A stretch of 64,000 nt of DNA from Anagrus nilaparvatae (GCA_022575985.1 JAKSXM010000231.1:28434501-28498500), one strand, 5' to 3'. Shown: positions 13,901 through 29,900, numbered from the stretch's first letter. Program-made: numbers and translations. The notes: a model not told the origin generated them from the letters alone.

Positions 13901-14952
13901 ACTTATAATGAAAAAATATGTAAAATAGAGAAAAACCTTAACAAATACAGTCCAAAAGGCCTGAGAAATAAAAAAACAAGATATAAAAATATAAATAGGT
14001 ATCAAAAATATTGTATTCTTAGAATCTTTGGATCTACTTGCTTGAAACCATTTGAATTGGTTAAAATTTTTATAAACCAAGTTTACTAATAATAAGAGAA
14101 TATTCTATGTAGAGGAAAAGTAAAACAAATACGGCCCACCAGGCCAGCGTAATTAAAAAACAAGATATAAATAATTTAAATAAGTATTAAAATTATTGTA
14201 TATTTAGAAAAGGTGGATCCACTTTCATGAAACCATTTGAATTGGTTAAAATTCTTATAAACCAAGTTTACTTAGAATAGAAAAATATATAAAATAGAGA
14301 AAAACTTAAACAAATACAGTCCAAAAGGCCTGAGAAATAAAAAAACAAGATATAAAAAATTTAAATAGGTATCAAAATTATTGTATTTTTATAAACGTTG
14401 GATCCACTTGCATGAAACCATTTGAATAGGTTAAAATTTTTATAAAACAAGTTTACTTATAATGAAAAAATATGTAAAATAGAGAAAAACCTTAACAAAT
14501 ACAGTCCAAAAGGCCTGAGAAATAAAAAAACATGATATAAAAAATTTAATTAGGTATCAAAATTATTGTATTTTTATAAACGTTGGATCTACTTGCTTGA
14601 AACCATTTGAATTGGTTAAAATTTTTATAAACCAAGTTTACTAATAATAAGAGAATATTCTATGTAGAGGAAAACTAAAACAAATACGGCCCACCAGGCC
14701 AGCGTAATTAAAAAACAAGATATAAATAAATCAAATAAGTTATAAAATTATTGTACATTTAGAAAAGGTGGATCCACTTTCATTAAACCATTTGAATTTG
14801 TTAAAATTCTTATAAACCAAGTTTACTTATAATAGAAAAATATATAAAATAGAGAAAAACTTAAACAAATACAGTCCAAAAGGCCTGAGAAATAAAAAAA
14901 CATAATATAAAAAATTTAAATAGGTATCAAAATTATTGTATTTTTATAAACG

Positions 14953-17900
14953 TTGGATCCACTTGCATGAAACCATTTGAATAGGTTAAAATTTTTATAA
15001 AACAAGTTTACTTATAATGAAAAAATATGTAAAATAGAGAAAAACCTAAACAAATACAGTCCAAAAAGCCTGAGAAATAAAAAAACAAGATATAAAAATT
15101 TAAATAGGTATCAAAAATATTGTATTTTTAGAATCTTTGGATCTACTTGCATGAAACCATTTGAATTTGTTAAAATTTTTATAAACCAAGTTTACTAATA
15201 ATAAGAGAATATTCTACGTAGAGGAAAACTAAAACAAATACGGCCCTTCAGGCCAGCGTAATTAAAAAACAAGATATAAATAAATTAAAAAAGTATTAAA
15301 ATTATTGTATATTTAGAAAAGGTGGATCCACTTTCATTAAACCATTTGAATAGGTTAAAATTTTTATAAAACAAGTTTACTTATAATGAAAAAATATGTA
15401 AAATAGAGAAAAACCTTAACAAATACAGTCCAAAAGGCCTGAGAAATAAAAAAACAAGATATAAAAATATAAATAGGTATCAAAAATATTGTATTCTTAG
15501 AATCTTTGGATCTACTTGCTTGAAACCATTTGAATTGGTTAAAATTTTTATAAACCAAGTTTACTAATAATAAGAGAATATTCTATGTAGAGGAAAAGTA
15601 AAACAAATACGGCCCACCAGGCCAGAGTAATTAAAAAACAAGATATAAATAATTTAAATAAGTATTAAAATTATTGTATATTTAGAAAAGGTGGATCCAC
15701 TTTCATGAAACCATTTGAATTGGTTAAAATTCTTATAAACCAAGTTTACTTAGAATAGAAAAATATATAAAATAGAGAAAAACTTAAACAAATACAGTCC
15801 AAAAGGCCTGAGAAATAAAAAAACAAGATATAAAAAATTTAAATAGGTATCAAAATTATTGTATTTTTATAAACGTTGGATCCACTTGCATGAAACCATT
15901 TGAATAGGTTAAAATTTTTATAAAACAAGTTTACTTATAATGAAAAAATATGTAAAATAGAGAAAAACCTTAACAAATACAGTCAAAAAGGCCTGAGAAA
16001 TAAAAAAACAAGATATAAAAAATTTAATTAGGTATCAAAATTATTGTATTTTTATAAACGTTGGATCTACTTGCATAAAACCATTTGAATTGGTTAAAAT
16101 TATTATAAACCAATTTTACTAATAATGAGAGAATATTCTACGTTGAGAAAAACTTAAACAAATACGGCCCTTCAGGCCAGCGTAATTAAAAAACAAGATA
16201 TAAATAAATTAAATAAGTATTAAAATTATTGTATATTTAGAAAAGGTGGATCCAATATCATGAAACCATTTGAATAGGTTAAAATTTTTATAAAACAAGT
16301 TTACTTATAATGAAAAAATATGTAAAATAGAGAAAAACCTTAACAAATACAGTCCAAAAGGCCTGAGAAATAAAAAAACAAGATATAAAAATTTAAATAG
16401 GTATCAAAAATATTGTATTTTTAGAATCTTTGGATCTACTTGCATGAAACCATTTGAATTGGTTAAAATTTTTATAAACCAAATTTACTAATAATAAGAG
16501 AATTTTCTACGTAGAGGAAAACTAAAACAAATACGGCCCTTTAGGCCAGCGTAATTAAAAAACAAGATATAAATAAATTAAAAATGTATTAAAATTATTG
16601 TATACTTAGAAAAGGTGTATCCACTTTCATGAAACCATTTGAATAGGTTAAAATTTTTATAAAACAAGTTTACTTATAATGAAAAAATATGTAAAATAGA
16701 GAAAAACCTTAACAAATACAGTCCAAAAGGCCTGAGAAATAAAAAAACCAGATATAAAAATATAAATAGGTATCAAAAATATTGTATTTTTAGAATCTTT
16801 GGATCTACTTGCATGAAACCATTTGAATTGGTTAAAATTTTTATAAACCAAATTTACTAATAATAAGAGAATATTCTATGTAGAGGAAAACTAATACAAA
16901 TACGGCCCAACAGGCCAGCGGAATTAAAAAACAAGATATAAATAAATTAAATAAGTATTAAAATTATTGTATATTTAGAAAAGGTGGATCCACTTTCATG
17001 AAACCATTTGAATAGGTTAAAATTTTTATAAAACAAGTTTACTTATAATGAAAAAATATGTAAAATAGAGAAAAACCTTAACAAATACAGTCCAAAAGGC
17101 CTGAGAAATAAAAAAACAAGATATAAAAATATAAATAGGTATCAAAAATATTGTATTTTTAGAATCTTTGGATCTACTTGCTTGAAACCATTTGAATTGG
17201 TTAAAATTTTTATAAACCAAGTTTACTAATAATAAGAGAATATTCTATGTAGAGGAAAACTAAAACAAATACGGCCCACCAGGCCAGCGTAATTAAAAAA
17301 CAAGATATAAATAAATTAAATAAGTATTAAAATTATTGTATATTTAGAAAAGGTGGATCCACTTTAATGAAACCATTTGAATAGGTTAAAATTTTTATAA
17401 AACAAGTTTACTTATAATGAAAAAATATGTAAAATAGAGAAAAACCTTAACAAATACAGTCCAAAAGGCCTGAGAAATAAAAAAACAAGATATAATAATT
17501 TAAATAGGTATCAAAAATATTGAATTTTTAGAATCTTTGGATCCACTTTTATGAATTCATTTGAATTGGTTAAAATTTTTATAAACCAATTTTACTAATA
17601 ATGAGAGAATATTCTATGTAGAGGAAAACTAAAACAAATACGGCCCACCAGGCCAGCATAATTAAAAAACAAGATATAAATAAATTAAATAAGTATTAAA
17701 ATTATTGTATATTTAGAAAAGGTGGATCCACTTTAATGAAACCATTTGAATAGGTTAAAATTTTTATAAAACAAGTTTACTTATAATGAAAAAATATGTA
17801 AAATAGAGAAAAACCTTAACAAATACAGTCCAAAAGGCCTGAGAAATAAAAAAACAAGATATAATAATTTAAATAGGTATCAAAAATATTGTATTTTTAG

Positions 17901-18096
17901 AATCTTTGGATCCACTTTTATGAATTCATTTGAATTGGTTAAAATTTTTATAAACCAATTTTACTAATAATGAGAGAATATTCTACGTAGAGGAAAACTA
18001 AAACAAATACGGCCCTTCAGGCCAGCGTAATTAAAAAACAAGATATAAATAAATTAAAAAAGTATTAAAATTATTGTATATTTAGAAAAGGTGGAT
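14953..18096. repeat. Long-range satellite duplication, copy 2 (offset 14952 bp)
   Basis: Partner of 1-3144. Shared private variants at 16245-16261 and 16613-16621 show common descent rather than chance similarity between monomers. Confidence 0.9.
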
Positions 18097-19214
18097 CCAC
18101 TTTCATGAAACCATTTGAATAGGTTAAAATTTTTATAAAACAAGTTTACTTATAATGAAAAAATATGTAAAATAGAGATAAACCTTATCAAATACAGTCC
18201 AAAAGGCCTGAGAAATAAAAAAACAAGATATAAAAATATAAATAGGTATCAAAAATATTGTATTTTTAGAATCTTTGGATCTACTTGCTTGAAACCATTT
18301 GAATTGGTTAAAATTTTTATAAACCAAGTTTACTAATAATAAGAGAATATTCTATGTAGAGGAAAACTAAAACAAATACGGCCCACCAGGCCAGCGTAAT
18401 TAAAAAACAAGATATAAATAATTTAAATAAGTATTAAAATTATTGTATATTTAGAAAAGGTGGATCCACTTTCATGAAACCATTTGAATTGGTTAAAATT
18501 CTTATAAACCAAGTTTACTTAGAATAGAAAAATATATAAAATAGAGAAAAACTTAAACAAATACAGTCCAAAAGGCCTGAGAAATAAAAAAACATAATAT
18601 AAAAAATTTAAATAGGTATCAAAATTATTGTATTTTTATAAACGTTGGATCTACTTGCATAAAACCATTTGAATTGGTTAAAATTGTTATAAACCAATTT
18701 TACTAATAATGAGAGAATATTCTACGTAGAGAAAAACTTAAACAAATACGGCCCTTCAGGCCAGCGTAATTAAAAAACAAGATATAAATAAATTAAATAA
18801 GTATTAAAATTATTGTATATTTAGAAAAGGTGGATCCACTTTTATGAAACCATTTGAATAGGTTAAAATTTTTATAAAACAAGTTTACTTATAATGAAAA
18901 GTATGTAAAATAGAGAAAAACCTTAACAAATACAGTCCAAAAGGCCTGAGAAATAAAAAAACAAGATATTAAAATTTAAATAGGTATCAAAAATATTGTA
19001 TTTTTAGAATCTTTGGATCTACTTGCATGAAACTATTTGAATTGGTTAAAATTTTTATAAACCAAATTTACTAATAATAAGAGAATATTCTACGTAGAGG
19101 AAAACTAAAACAAATACGGCCCACCAGGCCAGCGTAATTAAAAAACAAGATATAAATAAATTAAATAAGTATTAAAATTATTGTATATTTAGAAAAGGTG
19201 GATCCACTTTCATG

Positions 19215-22200
19215 AAACCATTTGAATAGGTTAAAATTTTTATAAAACAAGTTTACTTATAATGAAAAAATATGTAAAATAGAGAAAAACCTTAACAAAT
19301 ACAGTCCAAAAGGCCTGAGAAATAAAAAAACAAGATATAAAAATTTAAATAGGTATCAAAAATATTGTTTTTTTAGAATCTTTGGATCTACTTGCATGAA
19401 ACCATTTGAATTGGTTAAAATTTTTATAAACCAAATTTACTAATAATAAGAGAATATTCTACGTAGAGGAAAACTAAAACAAATACGGCCCTTCAGGCCA
19501 GCGTAATTAAAAAACAAGATATAAATAAATTAAAAAAGTATCAAAATTATTGTATTTTTATAAACGTTGGATCCACTTGCATGAAACCATTTGAATAGGT
19601 TAAAATTTTTATAAAACAAGTTTACTTATAATGAAAAAATATGTAAAATAGAGAAAAACCTAAACAAATACAGTCAAAAAGGCCTGAGAAATAAAAAAAC
19701 AAGATATAAAAAATTTAATTAGGTATCAAAATTATTGTATTTTTATAAACGTTGGATCTACTTGCATAAAACCATTTGAATTGGTTAAAATTGTTATAAA
19801 CCAATTTTACTAATAATGAGAGAATATTCTACGTAGAGAAAAACTTAAACAAATACGGCCCTTCAGGCCAGCGTAATTAAAAAACAAGATATAAATAAAT
19901 TAAATAAGTATTAAAATTATTGTATATTTAGAAAAGGTGGATCCACTTTTATGAAACCATTTGAATAGGTTAAAATTTTTATAAAACAAGTTTACTTATA
20001 ATAAAAAATATGTAAAATAGAGAAAAACCTTAACAAATACAGTCCAAAAGGCCTGAAAAATAAAAAAACAAGATATAAAAATTTAAATAGGTATCAAAGA
20101 TATTGTATTTTTAGAATCTTTGGATCTACTTGCATGAAACCATTTGAATTGGTTAAAATTTTTATAAACCAAGTTTACTAATAATAAGAGAATATTCTAC
20201 CTAGAGGAAAACTAAAACAAATACGGCCCTTCAGGCCAGCGTAATTAAAAAACAAGATATAAATAAATTAAAAAAGTATTAAAATTATTGTATATTTAGA
20301 AAAGGTGGATCCACTTTCATTAAACCATTTGCATAGGTTAAAATTTTTATAAAACAAGTTTACTTATAATGAGAAAATATGTAAAATAGAGAAAAACCTT
20401 AACAAATACAGTCCAAAAGGCCTGAGAAATAAAAAAACAAGATATAAAAATTTAAATAGGTATCAAAAATATTGTATTTTTAGAATCTTTGGATCTACTT
20501 GCATGAAACCATTTGAATTTGTTAAAATTTTTATAAAACAAGTTTACTAATAATAAGAGAATATTCTACGTAGAGGAAAACTAAAACAAATACGGCCCTT
20601 CAGGCCAGCGTAATAAAAAAAGAAGATATAAATAAATTAAAAAAGTATTAAAATTATTGTATATTTAGAAAAGGTGGATCCACTTTCATTAAACCATTTG
20701 AATAGGTTAAAATTTTTATAAAACAAGTTTACTTATAATGAAAAAATATGTAAAATAGAGAAAAACCTTAACAAATACAGTCCAAAAGGCCTGAGAAATA
20801 AAAAAACAAGATATAAAAATTTAAATAGGTATCAAAAATATTGTATTTTTAGAATCTTTGGATCTACTTGCTTGAAACCATTTGAATTGGTTAAAATTTT
20901 TATAAACCAAGTTTACTAATAATAAGAGAATATTCTATGTAGAGGAAAACTAATACAAATACGGCCCAACAGGCCAGCGTAATTAAAAAACAAGATATAA
21001 ATAAATTAAATAAGTATTAAAATTATTGTATATTTAGAAAAGGTGGATCCACTTTCATGAAACCATTTGAATAGGTTAAAATTTTTATAAAACAAGTTTA
21101 CTTATAATGAAAAAATATGTAAAATAGAGAAAAACCTTAACAAATACAGTCCAAAAAGCCTGAGAAATAAAAAGAAAAGATATAAAAATTTAAATAGGTA
21201 TCAAAAATATTGTATTTTTAGAATCTTTGGATCTACTTGCTTGAAACCATTTGAATTGGTTAAAATTTTTATAAACCAAGTTTACTAATAATAAGAGAAT
21301 ATTCTATGTAGAGGAAAACTAATACAAATACGGCCCAACAGGCCAGCGTAATTAAAAAACAAGATATAAATAAATTAAATAAGTATTAAAATTATTGTAT
21401 ATTTAGAAAAGGTGGATCCACTTTCATGAAACCATTTGAATTTGTTAAAATTCTTATAAACCAAGTTTACTTAGAATAGAAAAATATATAAAATAGAGAA
21501 AAACTTAAACAAATACAGTCCAAAAGGCCTGAGAAATAAAAAAACATAATATATAAAATTTAAATAGGTATCAAAATTATTGTATTTTTATAAACGTTGG
21601 ATCCACTTGCATGAAACCATTTGAATAGGTTAAAATTTTTATAAAACAAGTTTACTTATAATGAAAAAATATGTAAAATAGAGAAAAACCTAAACAAATA
21701 CAGTCAAAAAGGCCTGAGAAATAAAAAAACAAGATATAAAAAATTTAATTAGGTATCAAAATTATTGTATTTTTATAAACGTTGGATCTACTTGCATAAA
21801 ACCATTTAAATTGGTTAAAATTGTTATAAACCAATTTTACTAATAATGAGAGAATATTCTACGTAGAGAAAAACTTAAACAAATACGGCCCTTCAGGCCA
21901 GCGTAATTAAAAAACAAGATATAAATAAATTAAATAAGTATTAAAATTATTGTATATTTAGAAAAGGTGGATCCACTTTTATGAAACCATTTGAATAGGT
22001 TAAAATTTTTATAAAACAAGTTTACTTACAATAAAAAATATGTAAAATAGAGAAAAACCTTAACAAATACAGTCCAAAAGGCCTGAGAAATAAAAAAACA
22101 AGATATAAAAATTTAAATAGGTATCAAAAATATTGTTTTTTTAGAATCTTTGGATCTACTTGCATGAAACCATTTGAATTGGTTAAAATTTTTATAAACC

Positions 22201-23594
22201 AAATTTACTAATAATAAGAGAATATTCTACGTAGAGGAAAACTAAAACAAATACGGCCCACCAGGCCAGCGTAATTAAAAAATAAGATATAAATAAATTA
22301 AATAAGTATTAAAATTATTGTATATTTAGAAAAGGTGGATCCACTTTCATGAAACCATTTGAATTGGTTAAAATTCTTATAAACCAAGTTTACTTAGAAT
22401 AGAAAAATATATAAAATAGAGAAAAACTTAAACAAATACAGTCCAAAAGGACTGAGAAATAAAAAAACATAATATAAAAAATTTAAATAGGTATCAAAAT
22501 TATTGTATTTTTATAAACGTTGGATCCACTTGCATGAAACCATTTGAATAGGTTAAAATTTTTATAAAACAAGTTTACTTATAATGAAAAAATATGTAAA
22601 ATAGAGAAAAACCTAAACAAATACAGTCAAAAAGGCCTGAGAAATAAAAAAACAAGATATAAAAAATTTAATTAGGTATCAAAATTATTGTATTTTTATA
22701 AATGTTGGATCTACTTGCATAAAACCATTTGAATTGGTTAAAATTGTTATAAACCAATTTTACTAATAATGAGAGAATATTCTACGTAGAGAAAAACTTA
22801 AATAAATACGGCCCTTCAGGCCAGCGTAATTAAAAAACAAGATATAAATAAATTAAATAAGTATTAAAATTATTGTATATTTAGAAAAGGTGGATCCACT
22901 TTTATGAAACCATTTGAATAGGTTAAAATTTTTATAAAACAAGTTTACTTATAATGAAAAGTATGTAAAATAGAGAAAAACCTTAACAAATACAGTCCAA
23001 AAGGCCTGAGAAATAAAAAAACAAGATATAAAAATTTAAATAGGTATCAAAAATATTGTATTTTTAGAATCTTTGGATCTACTTGCATGAAACCATTTGA
23101 ATTGGTTAAAATTTTTATAAACCAAATTTACTAATAATAAGAGAATATTTTACGTAGAGGAAAACTAAAACAAATACGGCCCTTCAGGCCAGCGTAATTA
23201 AAAAACAAGATATAAATAAATTAAAAAAGTATTAAAATTATTGTATATTTAGAAAAGGTGGATCCACTTTCATGAAACCATTTGAATAGGTTAAAATTTT
23301 TATAAAACAAGTTTACTTATAATGAAAAAATATGTAAAATAGAGAAAAACCTAAACAAATACAGTCAAAAAGGCCTGAGAAATAAAAAAACAAGATATAA
23401 AAAATTTAATTAGGTATCAAAATTATTGTATTTTTATAAACGTTGGATCTACTTGCATAAAACCATTTGAATTGGTTAAAATTGTTATAAACCAATTTTA
23501 CTAATAATGAGAGAATATTCTACGTAGAGAAAAACTTAAACAAATACGGCCCTTCAGGCCAGCGTAATTAAAAAACAAGATATAAATAAATTAA
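19215..23594. repeat. Long-range satellite duplication, copy 2 (offset 15690 bp)
   Basis: Partner of 3525-7904. Most of it is also the first unit of the 20-monomer tandem series that continues to 30423. The offset differs from that of the neighbouring 14952-bp pair by four monomers, so the two pairs are separated by an indel of whole monomers. Confidence 0.88.
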
Positions 23595-26500
23595 ATAAGT
23601 ATTAAAATTATTGTATATTTAGAAAAGGTGGATCCACTTTTATGAAACCATTTGAATAGGTTAAAATTTTTATAAAACAAGTTTACTTATAATAAAAAAT
23701 ATGTAAAATAGAGAAAAACCTTAACAAATACAGTCCAAAAGGCCTGAAAAATAAAAAAACAAGATATAAAAATTTAAATAGGTATCAAAAATATTGTATT
23801 TTTAGAATCTTTGGATCTACTTTCATGAAACCATTTGAATTGCTTAAAATTTTTATAAACCAAGTTTACTAATAATAAGAGAATATTCTACGTAGAGGAA
23901 AACTAAAACAAATACGGCCCTTCAGGCCAGCGTAATTAAAAAACAAGATATAAATAAATTAAAAAAGTATTAAAATTATTGTATATTTAGAAAAGGTGGA
24001 TCCACTTTCATTAAACCATTTGCATAGGTTAAAATTTTTATAAAACAAGTTTACTTATAATGAGAAAATATGTAAAATAGAGAAAAACCTTAACAAATAC
24101 AGTCCAAAAGGCCTGAGAAATAAAAAAACAAGATATAAAAATTTAAATAGGTATCAAAAATATTGTATTTTTAGAATCTTTGGATCTACTTGCATGAAAC
24201 CATTTGAATTTGTTAAAATTTTTATAAAACAAGTTTACTAATAATAAGAGAATATTCTACGTAGAGGAAAACTAAAACAAATACGGCCCTTCAGGCCAGC
24301 GTAATAAAAAAAGAAGATATAAATAAATTAAAAAAGTATTAAAATTATTGTATATTTAGAAAAGGTGGATCCACTTTCATTAAACCATTTGAATAGGTTA
24401 AAATTTTTATAAAACAAGTTTACTTATAATGAAAAAATATGTAAAATAGAGAAAAACCTTAACAAATACAGTCCAAAAGGCCTGAGAAATAAAAAAACAA
24501 GATATAAAAATTTAAATAGGTATCAAAAATATTGTATTTTTAGAATCTTTGGATCTACTTGCTTGAAACCATTTGAATTGGTTAAAATTTTTATAAACCA
24601 AGTTTACTAATAATAAGAGAATATTCTATGTAGAGGAAAACTAATACAAATACGGCCCAACAGGCCAGCGTAATTAAAAAACAAGATATAAATAAATTAA
24701 ATAAGTATTAAAATTATTGTATATTTAGAAAAGGTGGATCCACTTTCATGAAACCATTTGAATAGGTTAAAATTTTTATAAAACAAGTTTACTTATAATG
24801 AAAAAATATGTAAAATAGAGAAAAACCTTAACAAATGCAGTCCAAAAAGCCTGAGAAATAAAAAGAAAAGATATAAAAATTTAAATAGGTATCAAAAATA
24901 TTGTATTTTTAGAATCTTTGGATCTACTTGCTTGAAACCATTTGAATTGGTTAAAATTTTTATAAACCAAGTTTACTAATAATAAGAGAATATTCTATGT
25001 AGAGGAAAACTAATACAAATACGGCCCAACAGGCCAGCGTAATTAAAAAACAAGATATAAATAAATTAAATAAGTATTAAAATTATTGTATATTTAGAAA
25101 AGGTGGATCCACTTTCATGAAACCATTTGAATTGGTTAAAATTCTTATAAACCAAGTTTACTTAGAATAGAAAAATATATAAAATAGAGAAAAACTTAAA
25201 CAAATACAGTCCAAAAGGCCTGAGAAATAAAAAAACATAATATAAAAAATTTAAATAGGTATCAAAATTATTGTATTTTTATAAACGTTGGATCCACTTG
25301 CATGAAACCATTTGAATAGGTTAAAATTTTTATAAAACAAGTTTACTTATAATGAAAAAATATGTAAAATAGAGAAAAACCTAAACAAATACAGTCAAAA
25401 AGGCCTGAGAAATAAAAAAACAAGATATAAAAAATTTAATTAGGTATCAAAATTATTGTATTTTTATAAACGTTGGATCTACTTGCATAAAACCATTTAA
25501 ATTGGTTAAAATTGTTATAAACCAATTTTACTAATAATGAGAGAATATTCTACGTAGAGAAAAACTTAAACAAATACGGCCCTTCAGGCCAGCGTAATTA
25601 AAAAACAAGATATAAATAAATTAAATAAGTATTAAAATTATTGTATATTTAGAAAAGGTGGATCCACTTTTATGAAACCATTTGAATAGGTTAAAATTTT
25701 TATAAAACAAGTTTACTTACAATAAAAAATATGTAAAATAGAGAAAAACCTTAACAAATACAGTCCAAAAGGCCTGAGAAATAAAAAAACAAGATATAAA
25801 AATTTAAATAGGTATCAAAAATATTGTTTTTTTAGAATCTTTGGATCTACTTGCATGAAACCATTTGAATTGGTTAAAATTTTTATAAACCAAATTTACT
25901 AATAATAAGAGAATATTCTACGTAGAGGAAAACTAAAACAAATACGGCCCACCAGGCCAGCGTAATTAAAAAATAAGATATAAATAAATTAAATAAGTAT
26001 TAAAATTATTGTATATTTAGAAAAGGTGGATCCACTTTCATGAAACCATTTGAATTGGTTAAAATTCTTATAAACCAAGTTTACTTAGAATAGAAAAATA
26101 TATAAAATAGAGAAAAACTTAAACAAATACAGTCCAAAAGGACTGAGAAATAAAAAAACATAATATAAAAAATTTAAATAGGTATCAAAATTATTGTATT
26201 TTTATAAACGTTGGATCCACTTGCATGAAACCATTTGAATAGGTTAAAATTTTTATAAAACAAGTTTACTTATAATGAAAAAATATGTAAAATAGAGAAA
26301 AACCTAAACAAATACAGTCAAAAAGGCCTGAGAAATAAAAAAACAAGATATAAAAAATTTAATTAGGTATCAAAATTATTGTATTTTTATAAATGTTGGA
26401 TCTACTTGCATAAAACCATTTGAATTGGTTAAAATTGTTATAAACCAATTTTACTAATAATGAGAGAATATTCTACGTAGAGAAAAACTTAAATAAATAC

Positions 26501-26897
26501 GGCCCTTCAGGCCAGCGTAATTAAAAAACAAGATATAAATAAATTAAATAAGTATTAAAATTATTGTATATTTAGAAAAGGTGGATCCACTTTTATGAAA
26601 CCATTTGAATAGGTTAAAATTTTTATAAAACAAGTTTACTTATAATGAAAAGTATGTAAAATAGAGAAAAACCTTAACAAATACAGTCCAAAAGGCCTGA
26701 GAAATAAAAAAACAAGATATAAAAATTTAAATAGGTATCAAAAATATTGTATTTTTAGAATCTTTGGATCTACTTGCATGAAACCATTTGAATTGGTTAA
26801 AATTTTTATAAACCAAATTTACTAATAATAAGAGAATATTTTACGTAGAGGAAAACTAAAACAAATACGGCCCTTCAGGCCAGCGTAATTAAAAAAA

Positions 26898-26997
26898 TCA
26901 TGAAAAAAGTGTAATCCTTGCACATGCTCAGAACGTCCAATAGATTCTATAAATATATCTTAGAAAAATATAAAGAGCGATAAATTCATACTAAAAC
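26898..26997. other. Non-satellite 100-bp insert in the array, copy 1
   Basis: Between AATTAAAAAAA and AAGATATAAATAAA of a B-type monomer lies about 100 bp unrelated to the satellite, starting TCATGAAAAAAGTG and ending TTCATACTAAAACT. It has no open frame, no clear target-site duplication and only a weak TCATGAA/TTCATA end symmetry. It could be a small element fragment or filler DNA from break repair. An identical copy lies at 30321-30420. Confidence 0.85.
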
Positions 26998-29900
26998 TAA
27001 GATATAAATAAATTAAAAAAGTATTAAAATTATTGTATATTTAGAAAAGGTGGATCCACTTTCATGAAACCATTTGAATAGGTTAAAATTTTTATAAAAC
27101 AAGTTTACTTATAATGAAAAAATATGTAAAATAGAGAAAAACCTAAACAAATACAGTCAAAAAGGCCTGAGAAATAAAAAAACAAGATATAAAAAATTTA
27201 ATTAGGTATCAAAATTATTGTATTTTTATAAACGTTGGATCTACTTGCATAAAACCATTTGAATTGGTTAAAATTGTTATAAACCAATTTTACTAATAAT
27301 GAGAGAATATTCTACGTAGAGAAAAACTTAAACAAATACGGCCCTTCAGGCCAGCGTAATTAAAAAACAAGATATAAATAAATTAAATAAGTATTAAAAT
27401 TATTGTATATTTAGAAAAGGTGGATCCACTTTTATGAAACCATTTGAATAGGTTAAAATTTTTATAAAACAAGTTTACTTATAATAAAAAATATGTAAAA
27501 TAGAGAAAAACCTTAACAAATACAGTCCAAAAGGCCTGAAAAATAAAAAAACAAGATATAAAAATTTAAATAGGTATCAAAAATATTGTATTTTTAGAAT
27601 CTTTGGATCTACTTTCATGAAACCATTTGAATTGCTTAAAATTTTTATAAACCAAGTTTACTAATAATAAGAGAATATTCTACGTAGAGGAAAACTAAAA
27701 CAAATACGGCCCTTCAGGCCAGCGTAATTAAAAAACAAGATATAAATAAATTAAAAAAGTATTAAAATTATTGTATATTTAGAAAAGGTGGATCCACTTT
27801 CATTAAACCATTTGCATAGGTTAAAATTTTTATAAAACAAGTTTACTTATAATGAGAAAATATGTAAAATAGAGAAAAACCTTAACAAATACAGTCCAAA
27901 AGGCCTGAGAAATAAAAAAACAAGATATAAAAATTTAAATAGGTATCAAAAATATTGTATTTTTAGAATCTTTGGATCTACTTGCTTGAAACCATTTGAA
28001 TTGGTTAAAATTTTTATAAACCAAGTTTACTAATAATAAGAGAATATTCTATGTAGAGGAAAACTAATACAAATACGGCCCAACAGGCCAGCGTAATTAA
28101 AAAACAAGATATAAATAAATTAAATAAGTATTAAAATTATTGTATATTTAGAAAAGGTGGATCCACTTTCATGAAACCATTTGAATAGGTTAAAATTTTT
28201 ATAAAACAAGTTTACTTATAATGAAAAAATATGTAAAATAGAGAAAAACCTTAACAAATACAGTCCAAAAAGCCTGAGAAATAAAAAGAAAAGATATAAA
28301 AATTTAAATAGGTATCAAAAATATTGTATTTTTAGAATCTTTGGATCTACTTGCTTGAAACCATTTGAATTGGTTAAAATTTTTATAAACCAAGTTTACT
28401 AATAATAAGAGAATATTCTATGTAGAGGAAAACTAATACAAATACGGCCCAACAGGCCAGCGTAATTAAAAAACAAGATATAAATAAATTAAATAAGTAT
28501 TAAAATTATTGTATATTTAGAAAAGGTGGATCCACTTTCATGAAACCATTTGAATTGGTTAAAATTCTTATAAACCAAGTTTACTTAGAATAGAAAAATA
28601 TATAAAATAGAGAAAAACTTAAACAAATACAGTCCAAAAGGCCTGAGAAATAAAAAAACATAATATAAAAAATTTAAATAGGTATCAAAATTATTGTATT
28701 TTTATAAACGTTGGATCCACTTGCATGAAACCATTTGAATAGGTTAAAATTTTTATAAAACAAGTTTACTTATAATGAAAAAATATGTAAAATAGAGAAA
28801 AACCTAAACAAATACAGTCAAAAAGGCCTGAGAAATAAAAAAACAAGATATAAAAAATTTAATTAGGTATCAAAATTATTGTATTTTTATAAACGTTGGA
28901 TCTACTTGCATAAAACCATTTAAATTGGTTAAAATTGTTATAAACCAATTTTACTAATAATGAGAGAATATTCTACGTAGAGAAAAACTTAAACAAATAC
29001 GGCCCTTCAGGCCAGCGTAATTAAAAAACAAGATATAAATAAATTAAATAAGTATTAAAATTATTGTATATTTAGAAAAGGTGGATCCACTTTTATGAAA
29101 CCATTTGAATAGGTTAAAATTTTTATAAAACAAGTTTACTTACAATAAAAAATATGTAAAATAGAGAAAAACCTTAACAAATACAGTCCAAAAGGCCTGA
29201 GAAATAAAAAAACAAGATATAAAAATTTAAATAGGTATCAAAAATATTGTTTTTTTAGAATCTTTGGATCTACTTGCATGAAACCATTTGAATTGGTTAA
29301 AATTTTTATAAACCAAATTTACTAATAATAAGAGAATATTCTACGTAGAGGAAAACTAAAACAAATACGGCCCACCAGGCCAGCGTAATTAAAAAATAAG
29401 ATATAAATAAATTAAATAAGTATTAAAATTATTGTATATTTAGAAAAGGTGGATCCACTTTCATGAAACCATTTGAATTGGTTAAAATTCTTATAAACCA
29501 AGTTTACTTAGAATAGAAAAATATATAAAATAGAGAAAAACTTAAACAAATACAGTCCAAAAGGACTGAGAAATAAAAAAACATAATATAAAAAATTTAA
29601 ATAGGTATCAAAATTATTGTATTTTTATAAACGTTGGATCCACTTGCATGAAACCATTTGAATAGGTTAAAATTTTTATAAAACAAGTTTACTTATAATG
29701 AAAAAATATGTAAAATAGAGAAAAACCTAAACAAATACAGTCAAAAAGGCCTGAGAAATAAAAAAACAAGATATAAAAAATTTAATTAGGTATCAAAATT
29801 ATTGTATTTTTATAAATGTTGGATCTACTTGCATAAAACCATTTGAATTGGTTAAAATTGTTATAAACCAATTTTACTAATAATGAGAGAATATTCTACG

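Noticed and set aside
26205..26225. ACGTTGGATCC in C and D monomers as a CENP-B box
   Set aside because: Only the CGTTGGA part agrees with the CENP-B box; the required CGGG half is absent, and only some monomers carry it.
26898..26997. The 100-bp insert as a MITE
   Set aside because: End symmetry is only about six bases (TCATGAA/TTCATA) and no target-site duplication is seen; the second copy arose by array duplication.
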